From Pseudomonadota bacterium (lineage in GTDB: Bacteria; Pseudomonadota; Alphaproteobacteria; RF32; CAG-239): DNA of 32,327 bases. A model generated the notes under the pieces. The model saw only the letters and a list, made by a program, of their open reading frames with translations, was not told where the DNA came from and searched no databases. Position numbers and translations under genes: made by a program. The stretch lies in NCBI GenBank assembly GCA_018362935.1, contig JAHALQ010000015.1, positions 1-32,327 of the forward strand, in the 5' to 3' direction. Below are positions 6,666-14,929 of the stretch, one piece after another (the first letter of the stretch is position 1; every line of letters starts with the position of its first letter).

Positions 6666-7775
6666 ATGGGGTTTAACTGCGGTATCGTCGGCCTGCCGAA
6701 TGTCGGCAAATCGACGCTTTTTAACGCTTTGACACAGACAATCGCCGCGCAGGCGGCCAATTTCCCGTTTTGTACGATTGAGCCTAATACCGGCCGCGTG
6801 GCGGTACCGGACAAGCGTTTGGACAAGCTGGTCGAAATGGTGCAGCCGAAGTCGGTGGTGCCGACGCAGCTCGAGTTTGTCGATATTGCCGGATTGGTCA
6901 AAGGCGCGTCCAAGGGCGAGGGGCTGGGTAACCAGTTTTTGGCGAACATCCGCGAAGTTGACGCGATTATCCATGTCTTGCGTTGTTTTGAAAACGAGAA
7001 CATTACCCATGTTGAAGGTTCGGTCGACCCTATCCGCGATGCTGAAATTGTCGAAACCGAGCTGATGATTGCCGATTTGGAATCTTTGGAAAAACGTTTT
7101 GAGCAGGCGCAGAAAAAAGCCCGCGGCGGCGATAAAGAAGCTCTTGTCAATGTCAGCGTCATGGAGCCGGTTATTGCGGCGCTCAAGGCCGGAAAACCCG
7201 CTCGCACGGCAATGCCCGACGCGTCGAATAAAGATGCGACCAAGGCCTATAAAATGCTTCAGCTGCTGACATCCAAGCCGGTTTTATACGTTTGCAACGT
7301 TGATGAGGAATCGGCGGCGCAGGGCAATGAATTTTCAAAACGGGTGTTTGAGAAAGCCAAAGCCGAAAATGCGCAGGCGGTGATTATTTCCGCCGAAATC
7401 GAATCCGAAGTTGCGCAGCTCGAATCCGAAGAAGAAAAACAGGAATTTCTGGAATCTCTCGGTTTGAGCGAAACCGGGCTGACAAAAATTATCCGCGCCG
7501 GATATGACCTTTTGGGGCTGCAGACATATTTTACGGCCGGCCCCAAAGAAGTGCGCGCCTGGACTTTCCTCAAAGGTTCCAAAGCGCCGCAATGTGCCGG
7601 CATCATTCACTCCGATTTTGAACGCGGCTTTATCCGCGCCGAAACAATTTCCTACGAAGATTATGTCAAATTCGGCGGTGAGCAGGCCTGCAAAGAAGCG
7701 GGTAAAATGCGCTCCGAAGGAAAGGAGTATGTTGTTCAGGATGGGGATTTGTTGAATTTCTTATTTAACGTATAA
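6666..7775 (+). CDS. ychF: Redox-regulated P-loop ATPase YchF/Obg-like (OLA1 family)
   Basis: YchF is a universally conserved TRAFAC-class protein that binds ribosomes and prefers ATP over GTP. At 369 residues it is full length. The P-loop GLPNVGKST is at residues 9-17, and VDIAGLVKGASKGEG is the G3/switch region. The G4 position reads NVDE instead of NKxD, the change that explains ATP preference in this family. The C-terminal ~85 residues form a TGS domain. The start at 6666 has AAGGAG 7 nt upstream; a longer in-frame start inside pth is rejected. It overlaps the pth operon end and is followed by a palindromic element and terminator. Confidence 0.96.
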   Translation: MGFNCGIVGLPNVGKSTLFNALTQTIAAQAANFPFCTIEPNTGRVAVPDKRLDKLVEMVQPKSVVPTQLEFVDIAGLVKGASKGEGLGNQFLANIREVDAIIHVLRCFENENITHVEGSVDPIRDAEIVETELMIADLESLEKRFEQAQKKARGGDKEALVNVSVMEPVIAALKAGKPARTAMPDASNKDATKAYKMLQLLTSKPVLYVCNVDEESAAQGNEFSKRVFEKAKAENAQAVIISAEIESEVAQLESEEEKQEFLESLGLSETGLTKIIRAGYDLLGLQTYFTAGPKEVRAWTFLKGSKAPQCAGIIHSDFERGFIRAETISYEDYVKFGGEQACKEAGKMRSEGKEYVVQDGDLLNFLFNV

Positions 7776-7776
7776 G

Positions 7777-7905
7777 AGGAAAAATTGTATAATGGCTCAT
7801 CTAGAGCGATTTGTGCAGGTCGAAAGTTTCCTCACCTACCTTTTTGTAGGCTCCGGTACTTTCGCCTTTCAAATCACTCTATCTAAACCATTCTCCAACC
7901 TTTCC
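7777..7905 (+). repeat. 3'-end palindromic element, copy 4 (after ychF)
   Basis: It starts 2 nt after the ychF stop. It is nearly the same as the copy after pnp: TGTATAATGG..ATCT, TAGAGCGATTTG, CAAATCACTCTATCTAAACCA. Where the pnp copy has CGGAAGT/ACTTCCG this one has CGAAAGT/ACTTTCG, so the pair is kept. The apical stem is CCTAC/GTAGG instead of GCATA/TACGC. Both differences preserve pairing. Confidence 0.75.
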
Positions 7906-7916
7906 TAATGGTATAT

Positions 7917-7959
7917 AAAACAAAAAATCTGACCGCAAGAGTCTGAGATTTTTTGTTTT
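7917..7959 (+). terminator. Intrinsic terminator after ychF
   Basis: Fourteen-bp perfect stem AAAACAAAAAATCT/AGATTTTTTGTTTT with an inner GAC/GTC pair. Functions on either strand. Confidence 0.85.
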
Positions 7960-7999
7960 ATAGGAAAAAATTTTTCTTTTGAGCAGGAGGAAATAATAA

Positions 8000-8467
8000 A
8001 TGCGTTTGGCTTTGTTTCAGCCCGATATTCCGCAAAACACCGGCACCATGATGCGTTTATGTGCCTGCGTCGATTTGCCGATAGATATTATCGAACCCTG
8101 CGGTTTTATTTTTAATGACAAGGCGATGCGTCGCGCCGGAATGGATTATCTGGATATGGTTGATTACCGCCGCCATGATTCCTGGGCTGATTTTTTAGAG
8201 TATCGCGCCAAACATCCCGAAGAATACGGGCGGATTGTCCTTTTGACAACCCATGCCAGCGAGCCGTATGTCAATTTTGAATTTCGGGAAAATGACATTA
8301 TCCTGATGGGTCGCGAATCCGCCGGAGTGCCCGAAGAGGTACACCATTTGGCTGATGCACGCCTGTTGATTCCGATGAATGAAAAAGCCCGCTCGATTAA
8401 TGTTGCCGTTTCCGCAACGATGGTTGTCGGGGAGGCATTGCGCCAAACCCGGTGGAAGACGGTTTAA
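8000..8467 (+). CDS. trmL: tRNA (cytidine(34)-2'-O)-methyltransferase TrmL
   Basis: This SPOUT-class enzyme methylates the 2'-OH of the wobble nucleotide of tRNA-Leu isoacceptors using SAM. At 155 residues it has the compact single-domain length of the TrmL/YibK group. It shows the N-terminal LFQPDIPQNTGTMMRL, the middle RRAGMDYLD, and the trefoil-knot cofactor motifs LLTTHASE, ILMGRESAGVPEEV and IPMNEKARSINVAVS. AGGAGG lies 8 nt before the ATG. It follows a strong terminator, so it has its own transcript. It converges on the minus-strand effector-like gene, with 36 nt between the stops. Confidence 0.94.
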   Translation: MRLALFQPDIPQNTGTMMRLCACVDLPIDIIEPCGFIFNDKAMRRAGMDYLDMVDYRRHDSWADFLEYRAKHPEEYGRIVLLTTHASEPYVNFEFRENDIILMGRESAGVPEEVHHLADARLLIPMNEKARSINVAVSATMVVGEALRQTRWKTV

Positions 8468-8503
8468 CGTTCATGTATTTTTCAGGCCGCTTTATAAATT
8501 CTG

Positions 8504-10282
8504 TTATCTGTTGCGGCCGATATTCATAATTTCCTTGGCTATTCTTTGGGAAGGAGCGTATTTGTCAATCTCTTCTTTTTTTGCGTGCCGCGGGCTGCCG
8601 TCTTTTTCTTTGGAGAAAAATTCTTTGGCATCATATTTTGTTAAATGCTTTTCGACTTTTTTGCGGCGTGCCTCCGGCGTTTCATCCGGATTGGAATTTT
8701 CGCTGCCGTATTCAATATAAAACAGTAAAGATTCCTTCATACTTTTTTTGTAAGTGAATGCTGCTTTTTGCCGCTCTTTTTCGAGCGGATATTCGGCAAG
8801 AGCTTCTTTTGCCCGGTCAAGTGCATCGTAGTCTTTGGCTTTTTTGGCATCATTGACCGCTTTTTCCAGTTTTTTGTATTCTGGATCGTTGTTTGCCTTT
8901 TGGGTGGCAGCGTCAAAGGCTGTGCGGCTGCTGTTTAAATTGGCGGACAATTCTTTGCGGTGTTTGGGAATATAAATTTTCATAATATCTTTATATTCCG
9001 GATACTCCTTAAGCTCTTCAATCTGCGGCGCGCCGTTCATTTTAAGGTCTTTTTCAAGGCAGGCCAGGTATAATTTGGCTTTGTATTCGGGATGCTCTTC
9101 GAACTTGCCAAAATTAATCGCCTTGTATCCAAGATTTTGGGCGGTTTCGCATAATGTGCGGAATGTCTGCATATCGCCTTCGACGGCAACTTTGTTGCGC
9201 GAAGAGAAAATCATTTTGTCATCGCCGTCGCGGAAGCACAAGTGCTCGGGATGTTCGGCATCCTGATATTCTTCAAAGGTTGTTTTAACGCTTTTTTTCG
9301 CTTCGCCGGCAGCTTTGCGGACTTCATCTTTCCAGCCGTCGTCATGAGCCGGAGAATCGATATTGTCATCGATATCTAGGTTTTCTTGACTTTGTTTCGG
9401 CTGATATTCGGCTACAAATTTGGCTTTGTCATCGGCTTTCCAGAATTCTTCTGCAAGTTTCAGGTCGTCTTCAAGATTGTTGTGGCTGCATTTTTTGAGT
9501 AATTTTTGCAGCAGGATGATGTCGGCGCTGTTATTGCGGTCATCACGATGCCCTTCATTGATGTCTGTCAGAGCCGCTTTGGCGAAGCCCTTATCAATTT
9601 TATGCTGTTTGTCAATCTCCTGATGTGTGAAAAAGGGTGATTTTTTTGCAATTTTTTTGCTTAAATCGGCGATTGAACCTGCCTGCAAGGCTTCAAATAT
9701 GATTGCGTTACTGACCGTTGCGCAGTCACTGCGGTTGCCGTCAGTCAGCGGCTGGGCGTTTGTCGTAAACGCATAGCCGGCGTTTGTGAGCGCGGCAGCA
9801 AGGTCTTTTTTGACCTCGCCATAGGCGGATGCACCGCCGAGCTGTTCAAAAAGATAGGCTTTGTCTCCTTCGATGCAGAGAGCCATGGCATGGTTGACAC
9901 CGTAATTGTCGGCGGCAATCGGAAGCAGAATTTTTTTGTATTTTCGAGCCGCTTTGATGGCTTGCAAAGACGCTGCGAGGGCTTTCAGGTTGGTGTCTTT
10001 TTTGTTTTTATCTATCGGCTGCGGACTGCAAATCAGGATATCGTTTTCGGAAGTCTGCTGCTCCCGGACGGCTTGGAGAACGGAATTGGGATTGTCGATA
10101 TCTGCAAAGTCGCAGTTGCCGAATTTGGCGGTTTCGCGCATGACATGACTTATGACGATTTGGGTCATGCCGCCGTCATACTCCCCGGGCTTTTTGGCAA
10201 CAAAGCTGTTTAATTCGTTGATTTCCCTTTGTTTGTCGGGGTTTTTGCTGTTCTCAGCGGCGGGATAGAGCAGATAAGCCAT
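8504..10282 (-). CDS. Putative CE-clan (Ulp/YopJ-like) cysteine protease-like protein, candidate secreted effector
   Basis: A 592-residue acidic-basic mosaic with no signal peptide or membrane helix. Residues ~115-200 carry a pattern like CE-clan peptidases: YGVNHAMALCIEGDKAYLFE (H131, E146 as candidate His-acid pair) followed by QPLTDGNRSDCATVSNAIIF (C187 as candidate nucleophile). In this clan (Ulp1, YopJ, ChlaDUB, AvrXv4) members cleave ubiquitin or SUMO-like proteins or acetylate host kinases, often as secreted effectors. The candidate oxyanion Gln is 10 rather than about 6 residues before the Cys, which is a caution. Residues ~355-420 (KVAVEGDMQTFRTLCETAQ..INFGKFEEHPEYKAKL) resemble the LPD7-type domain of large polyvalent proteins. 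The C-terminus is helical and charged. GGAG lies 7 nt before the ATG. Function is inferred from motifs alone. Confidence 0.5.
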   Translation of the reverse strand: MAYLLYPAAENSKNPDKQREINELNSFVAKKPGEYDGGMTQIVISHVMRETAKFGNCDFADIDNPNSVLQAVREQQTSENDILICSPQPIDKNKKDTNLKALAASLQAIKAARKYKKILLPIAADNYGVNHAMALCIEGDKAYLFEQLGGASAYGEVKKDLAAALTNAGYAFTTNAQPLTDGNRSDCATVSNAIIFEALQAGSIADLSKKIAKKSPFFTHQEIDKQHKIDKGFAKAALTDINEGHRDDRNNSADIILLQKLLKKCSHNNLEDDLKLAEEFWKADDKAKFVAEYQPKQSQENLDIDDNIDSPAHDDGWKDEVRKAAGEAKKSVKTTFEEYQDAEHPEHLCFRDGDDKMIFSSRNKVAVEGDMQTFRTLCETAQNLGYKAINFGKFEEHPEYKAKLYLACLEKDLKMNGAPQIEELKEYPEYKDIMKIYIPKHRKELSANLNSSRTAFDAATQKANNDPEYKKLEKAVNDAKKAKDYDALDRAKEALAEYPLEKERQKAAFTYKKSMKESLLFYIEYGSENSNPDETPEARRKKVEKHLTKYDAKEFFSKEKDGSPRHAKKEEIDKYAPSQRIAKEIMNIGRNR

Positions 10283-10301
10283 GTTCGTTCTCCAGAGTTC
10301 G

Positions 10302-10357
10302 GTTTATGACATAATATTATCACAACAATCGCGTTTTGTCTAATATTTTGTCATAAC
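10302..10357 (-). promoter_or_regulatory. Promoter inside an inverted repeat, upstream of the protease-like gene
   Basis: Minus strand: -35 TAGACA (10337-10342), 17-nt spacer, -10 TAATAT (10314-10319). Two near-identical inverted arms, 10302-10319 and 10341-10357 (GTTTATGACATAATATTA and its complement with one gap and one change), cover the -10 and the edge of the -35. The layout suggests a dimeric regulator's operator. The right arm begins at the gloB stop codon. Confidence 0.5.
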
Positions 10358-11073
10358 TAAAACAGGTTTTTAAAGTCGGTCAGGTTTTGCGCCTGCAAAT
10401 AAGGATTGCAGCTTTTTTCCTCGGCCAGCGTGAACGGACCGGCCGGAAGTCCCTGCTTCAAATTGGCTTCGGCCCGGGTGAGGTAATCCTGAATTTCCTG
10501 ACTGCCGTTGTTAAAAGCAAAGGCATCATGCGCGCCGTGCGGCGTGTATTCGTGTCCGGGGTAGAACAGAGTATCGTCGGGCAGCTGTTTTATTTTTTGC
10601 AGAGCTTGAAACATCTGTTCGGGCGTGCCTTCAAACAGGCCGCCGATGCAGAGGTTAAACAGCGTGTCGCCCGTGAATAAGGCTTTGTCTTGCGGAAAAT
10701 ACCACAAGATATGTCCTTGTGTGTGCGCGGAAACGTCTATAATCTGCGCGGCAGAGTTGCCGATTTGAAATATGCCGTCCGGTTCGACGCCGATGTCAAA
10801 ACCGGGAATGCGATGTTTGTCATGTTCATTGGCGACAACTTTGGCACCGTATTTTTCCTTGAGCGCAAGGTTGCCATCGGTGTGGTCAAAATGGTGATGC
10901 GTATTTAAGATATACTGCGGTTTGCAGCCAAGCTGCTCAAGCTTTGCGATAATCGGCGCCGCTTCTGACGGGTCAATGACGGCCGTTGTGCTGGTTGGCT
11001 TGTCGACCAAAATGTAACTGTAATTGTTCATAGATCCGGCGCGGCAAAGCACCGGGTATATTTGCAGCGTCAT
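10357..11073 (-). CDS. gloB: Hydroxyacylglutathione hydrolase (glyoxalase II)
   Basis: It hydrolyses S-lactoylglutathione to D-lactate and glutathione, the second step of methylglyoxal detoxification. At 238 residues it is close to the bacterial GloB length. The metallo-beta-lactamase motif THHHFDHTDGN provides binuclear metal ligands, with HTQGH, GDTLFNLCIGGLFEG and FYPGHEYT supplying the others and the linker typical of GloB. The C-terminal substrate domain ends NPYLQ. The start overlaps the stop of the upstream HD-GYP gene by one base (TAATG), so translation is probably coupled. No partner glyoxalase I is visible in the window. Confidence 0.93.
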   Translation of the reverse strand: MTLQIYPVLCRAGSMNNYSYILVDKPTSTTAVIDPSEAAPIIAKLEQLGCKPQYILNTHHHFDHTDGNLALKEKYGAKVVANEHDKHRIPGFDIGVEPDGIFQIGNSAAQIIDVSAHTQGHILWYFPQDKALFTGDTLFNLCIGGLFEGTPEQMFQALQKIKQLPDDTLFYPGHEYTPHGAHDAFAFNNGSQEIQDYLTRAEANLKQGLPAGPFTLAEEKSCNPYLQAQNLTDFKNLF

Positions 11074-12755
11074 TATAAATATTCCTCCGGGTTGATTTCG
11101 TCTATCTGATTTTTTTCAATATATTGTTCGGCATAGTCCAGATAAACCTTGCTGCGGATGAAAACTTCGTATAAATCGGGATCAAGGTGGCCGGTGTTTT
11201 TCATATCGCGCATGATGTGCAAAACTTCGGACAGTTTTTTCGGCTCTTTATAAGGCCGGTCACGGGCGGTCAGCGCTTCAAAAACGTCGGCAATCGCCAT
11301 TATTTTGGCGGGAATTGACATTTGGTCGCCTTTAAGGCCGCGCGGATAACCCTTGCCGTCAACACGTTCATGGTGGCAGCCGGCGTATTCGACAATGTTG
11401 GACAATTCTTTGGGGAAAGGCAGCGCCTCAAGCATGTTAATGGTGATTTCGATATGCTCGTTGATTTTCTGGCGTTCTTCTTCAGTAATGGTTCCCTGCG
11501 GGGTTTTGAGATTGTACAGCTCGCCGCGGTTATACTGGTCAACCAGCTGGTCCGGGCGGTCTTGCAGCAGAAGTTCTTCGGCCGGGCGGGCATAAAGATC
11601 GGGGTCTTTAACACGGTTGCGTTCCGCCCAGGATAAGCCCAGCATGCGGTTGAAATAGCGGACAAAATGCTGTTCGGATATCTTGTCCAGCCGTTTTTGG
11701 TCATCGGCGGATATCTCAACGTCGCCTTTGTTGCATTCGGCGACAAAAGCAAAATCATCTTCCAGCTGTTTGACTTTGGCGACAAATTCAGCCTGAAGGT
11801 TTTCTTTGCTGTCGGCATTGGCAAGCCGTTTCTGCAAATAGGCGATATGCGCGTCGCGCCGCAGGATTTCGAAGCGGTTGCGTATTTCATGAATGCGGTT
11901 GTTAATCGTTTCGAGCTTGGTCGCTTTGTCGACAATGTATTCGGGCGTGGTAATCTTGCCGCAGTCATGCAGCCATGAGGCAATGTGCAGGGCATACCAG
12001 TCGTCGGTATTGAGTTCAAAATCCTTCAGCGGGCCTTCGTTTTGTTCGACGGCGGCAGTGGCCAGCAGGCGGGTGATAATCGGCACTTTCTGGCAGTGGC
12101 TTCCGGTGTAGGGGGATTTTGCGTCAATGGCGCGCGCCAGAACCTCAATAAAAGATTCCAGCAGCAGTTTATAGTTGGCGTTGGAAATCCGGGTTTCGAG
12201 CGAAATTGTTATCAAGCCGCAAATGGCAATCAAAGTATTTTGAATATCGTTGGTAAATGCAATAATTTTGCCCGAACTGTCTTTGGCATTAATAAACTGA
12301 GCCACGCCCAAAAGATTGTCTTTGCGGTCAATGAGCGGAATTGCCAACACGGAAACAGTCGAATAGTTGTGCTCTTCGTCAAACTTGGCAATAAAAGAGG
12401 TATCAAGCCCAGACGCCGCGATGTTGGCAAAGTTGACAATTTCGCGGTTATATGCGCAAATTTCCGCCGGACGTTTGGCTGCTTTGCCGCGGATGTCCGG
12501 CACAAATACGGGCGGAAAAAAGACGGCGTTTTCAAACGGGCTGCTGCTTTTGGCCTGAAGGCTGGTGATGCTGGCATAGTTGAGGGACATGTATTTTTCG
12601 GGAGAAACTTCAAAAAAGAAGCTGCCGTCGGCATTCGCCGCGTCTGCCGCGGTGGACATAACCTTGCGGATGATATTGCCGATATCCTGTTCCTGGTTGA
12701 GGCTTCGGCTTAGTTCCAAAAGGTTGGCGAGGATTATGTCATTTGTACTGTGCAC
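11073..12755 (-). CDS. GAF-HD-GYP protein, probable cyclic-di-GMP phosphodiesterase with large insertion
   Basis: A 560-residue cytosolic signalling protein. Residues ~15-190 form a GAF sensor domain. The HD-GYP domain starts near 195: H220, the HDCGK motif at 263-267, and HHERVDGKGYPRGL at 461-474 are all present, so the metal ligands and the GYP signature for c-di-GMP hydrolysis look intact. Between HD and HHE there are about 195 residues instead of the usual 60-70; the extra part (about 280-430) is charged and partly coiled-coil. The start is GTG with AGGGAG 7 nt upstream. gloB overlaps its stop; the DUF2336 gene lies 59 nt upstream on the same strand. The c-di-GMP target is unknown. Confidence 0.85.
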   Translation of the reverse strand: MHSTNDIILANLLELSRSLNQEQDIGNIIRKVMSTAADAANADGSFFFEVSPEKYMSLNYASITSLQAKSSSPFENAVFFPPVFVPDIRGKAAKRPAEICAYNREIVNFANIAASGLDTSFIAKFDEEHNYSTVSVLAIPLIDRKDNLLGVAQFINAKDSSGKIIAFTNDIQNTLIAICGLITISLETRISNANYKLLLESFIEVLARAIDAKSPYTGSHCQKVPIITRLLATAAVEQNEGPLKDFELNTDDWYALHIASWLHDCGKITTPEYIVDKATKLETINNRIHEIRNRFEILRRDAHIAYLQKRLANADSKENLQAEFVAKVKQLEDDFAFVAECNKGDVEISADDQKRLDKISEQHFVRYFNRMLGLSWAERNRVKDPDLYARPAEELLLQDRPDQLVDQYNRGELYNLKTPQGTITEEERQKINEHIEITINMLEALPFPKELSNIVEYAGCHHERVDGKGYPRGLKGDQMSIPAKIMAIADVFEALTARDRPYKEPKKLSEVLHIMRDMKNTGHLDPDLYEVFIRSKVYLDYAEQYIEKNQIDEINPEEYL

Positions 12756-12814
12756 CCGTTTTCTCCCTGTCTTTTGAACGAGTGTATCTTAAAAAGTTTA
12801 AGAAAATTATAAAG

Positions 12815-13936
12815 CTAGCTGATTTTTGACACCAGATAACGGATGTCTTCTTCACTCAGTTCTTCATTATTCGGCGTGTGGGTGAGAATCCGTTCAATTA
12901 CCTTATGGGCAAAAGATTTGCGGTCGGTGCGGCAGCAGTCAAATTTGACTTCGCGTATAATTTTGAGGGCGCTGAAAACCGCAGGGAACATGGCCTTGGG
13001 AATAAAGGCCTTGCGCAGCAGATTGCGAATCATGAAGTCCAGCGGGGTGTTAAACAAAATTTTGCGAACTTCAAGAATGGGGGTGTTAGACAGGTAAACA
13101 ATCGCGTATTCAAAAAACTTCAAATCGCCCAGACAAATCGCGCGGACAACCAAGTTGGGCGTCAGGCGGTTTGATGTGTAGAGCTGGTGTACCAGTTCTT
13201 CAATCTGTTTATCGGAACTGTAATCCTCGGAAATACGCAGCGTTGTTTTTTCCTTGACTTCTTCGACGATATCGGAGGCAAGGTCGGCCGGCAGATTGTG
13301 AGAAAGAATGAGCCGCTTTTTCAATTCTTCCGACAAAGAATTGGCAATCTTTTCAATGACCGAAGTCGGAAGTTCGGCGCGGTAGACCAGACGTTTCTGT
13401 ATGTCCTCGCTCTGCTGGTATTTGGCAAGAATGGAAGCAAAGGTTTTTTCTTTGATTTCGGCGGTGTCATTGGAAATCAGGACGCCGACAACCTCTTCGG
13501 GGCATTTCTCAACGATATATTCGGAAATTTCGTCAGGAAGATTAAGACGGCCGGCAACAGCTTTCTGTTTACTAATGCTCGGCATATTGAGAATTTTAAT
13601 CAGGTCATCATTGCTTAAGTCCGTGTAATACTGCAGAAAAGGCGCGGCAATGGCGTCAACGTCATTAATAACGGCATTGACGATGTCTGCGGGCAGATTG
13701 CGGCTGTTTTTCAGACTGTCTGCCAATATCTGGCGGACTTTGGTTTCAACGTCGCGAACCATAATGCGGAAGATGTCTTCGGCCAGTTTTTTGCCGTTGG
13801 GCGTAACGGTATGGCCGTTGTAATAGGCGCCGATTTTTTGAGCCACAACCGATTTTGTTCCGGCACGGGGATTGTCGGCGAGGTTTTTTACATCTTGTTT
13901 ATTTAGCTCTGAATTATTCATGGCGCTTCTTTTCAT
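12815..13936 (-). CDS. DUF2336 family protein
   Basis: A 373-residue all-helical cytosolic protein. The repeated pattern of short amphipathic helices, with RNLPADIVN, HNLPADLASDIV and AELPTSVIEKIANSL units, is that of DUF2336, a family largely confined to alphaproteobacteria whose role is unknown. A HEAT-like solenoid is a reasonable structural guess. The ATG at 13936 has AGGT 9 nt upstream; an ATG five codons later (13921) has only a weak site but cannot be excluded. The neighbours are a cell-wall hydrolase upstream and an HD-GYP protein downstream. A link to c-di-GMP signalling is suggested only by position. Confidence 0.75.
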   Translation of the reverse strand: MKRSAMNNSELNKQDVKNLADNPRAGTKSVVAQKIGAYYNGHTVTPNGKKLAEDIFRIMVRDVETKVRQILADSLKNSRNLPADIVNAVINDVDAIAAPFLQYYTDLSNDDLIKILNMPSISKQKAVAGRLNLPDEISEYIVEKCPEEVVGVLISNDTAEIKEKTFASILAKYQQSEDIQKRLVYRAELPTSVIEKIANSLSEELKKRLILSHNLPADLASDIVEEVKEKTTLRISEDYSSDKQIEELVHQLYTSNRLTPNLVVRAICLGDLKFFEYAIVYLSNTPILEVRKILFNTPLDFMIRNLLRKAFIPKAMFPAVFSALKIIREVKFDCCRTDRKSFAHKVIERILTHTPNNEELSEEDIRYLVSKIS

Positions 13937-13996
13937 AAACTTTGACCTATAATTTATAATAATATGTAATCAAACAAAAGGCTAATGACATTTTTG

Positions 13997-14920
13997 TTAC
14001 ATCAGCAGCCGTTTTAGAGCCTTGGGCAGCTTATCCGCGTTTATTGTACTATCCAATGCGGATTTGTCAATTATATTAAGCTCGTAGTACGCAAGGGTGT
14101 ATTGGAACATGCCGGCATAGTTTTTCAGCGGGCTTTTCCAAATCAGATAAGGGGCGAGAATATTGCCGAAAGGCACGTTTTCGCGATAAAGGAATTCTTT
14201 GCGGACATCGCGCATGTCGGCAAATTTGAGCTCAGAATTTATGGAATGTGCAAATTCTTTCATCGACGAATAAATATCAGGGTAAGTTTTAATGCGGTAG
14301 GTGTCGTCTTCGGTTTCACCGATTGGCTTAAGGCCTTTGCCGGTGTGCCATGCCAGCGCTTTGTACAGAGAATTTCCCTGTTTGACAATCCGCGAGGTTC
14401 CCCAGTTGGTTTCGATTGCCGCGGCGGTAATCAGCAGCGACGGCGGAATAAAGTCTATCTTGAGGAGCAGTTCGCGAAGCAGAAAACGCTGCCGTTCTTC
14501 GCCTTTGAGGCGGGTGAAGACGTCATAGCGGGCGGCCATGTCTTCCAGTGCCTGTTGTTCTTTTTTATCCAGTTTGCGGTTCGTTTCAAACTTTGTGTTC
14601 AGAGCCAGCAGCCTGTCGCGCTCTTGTTTTATTTCCTGATTGATTTTGAGAGCCAGCGGCGCCAGTATTTTAATGAACAGGGCATTGCGCTCTTTTTCAT
14701 CGGTAATCTTGCCGAAGTCATCCGGGAAATGCGAAAGAAAAATTGCCGGATATTTGTATGAGGGAATCATCAGATAATCTTTTTCGCCGTGATAGCCGTA
14801 GATATCGTAAATCTGACGAAGCTGCGCGGTGTCGAGCGCCCTGAGCCGGAGTTCGGCGCCGGCGGCGGGCAGCGCCAGGCTCAGGGACAACAGCAGGGAA
14901 AACAATAAATATCTGGCCAA
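13997..14920 (-). CDS. Bax-like glucosaminidase-domain protein, exported
   Basis: The family (E. coli Bax, PF01832 type) cleaves the glycan strands of peptidoglycan. The N-terminus ARYLLFSLLLSLSLALPAAGA is a Sec signal peptide with probable cleavage after AGA, giving a periplasmic protein of about 285 residues. The catalytic region IDFIPPSLLITAAAIETNWG carries the conserved Glu, followed by GNSLYKALAWHTGKGL. The start is set at TTG 14920 because AGGAG (14927-14931) is 6 nt upstream; a TTG two codons earlier abuts that site. It lies 9 nt after the nfu stop, in an operon with murJ. Confidence 0.85.
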   Translation of the reverse strand: MARYLLFSLLLSLSLALPAAGAELRLRALDTAQLRQIYDIYGYHGEKDYLMIPSYKYPAIFLSHFPDDFGKITDEKERNALFIKILAPLALKINQEIKQERDRLLALNTKFETNRKLDKKEQQALEDMAARYDVFTRLKGEERQRFLLRELLLKIDFIPPSLLITAAAIETNWGTSRIVKQGNSLYKALAWHTGKGLKPIGETEDDTYRIKTYPDIYSSMKEFAHSINSELKFADMRDVRKEFLYRENVPFGNILAPYLIWKSPLKNYAGMFQYTLAYYELNIIDKSALDSTINADKLPKALKRLLM

Positions 14921-14929
14921 AGGCAACTC

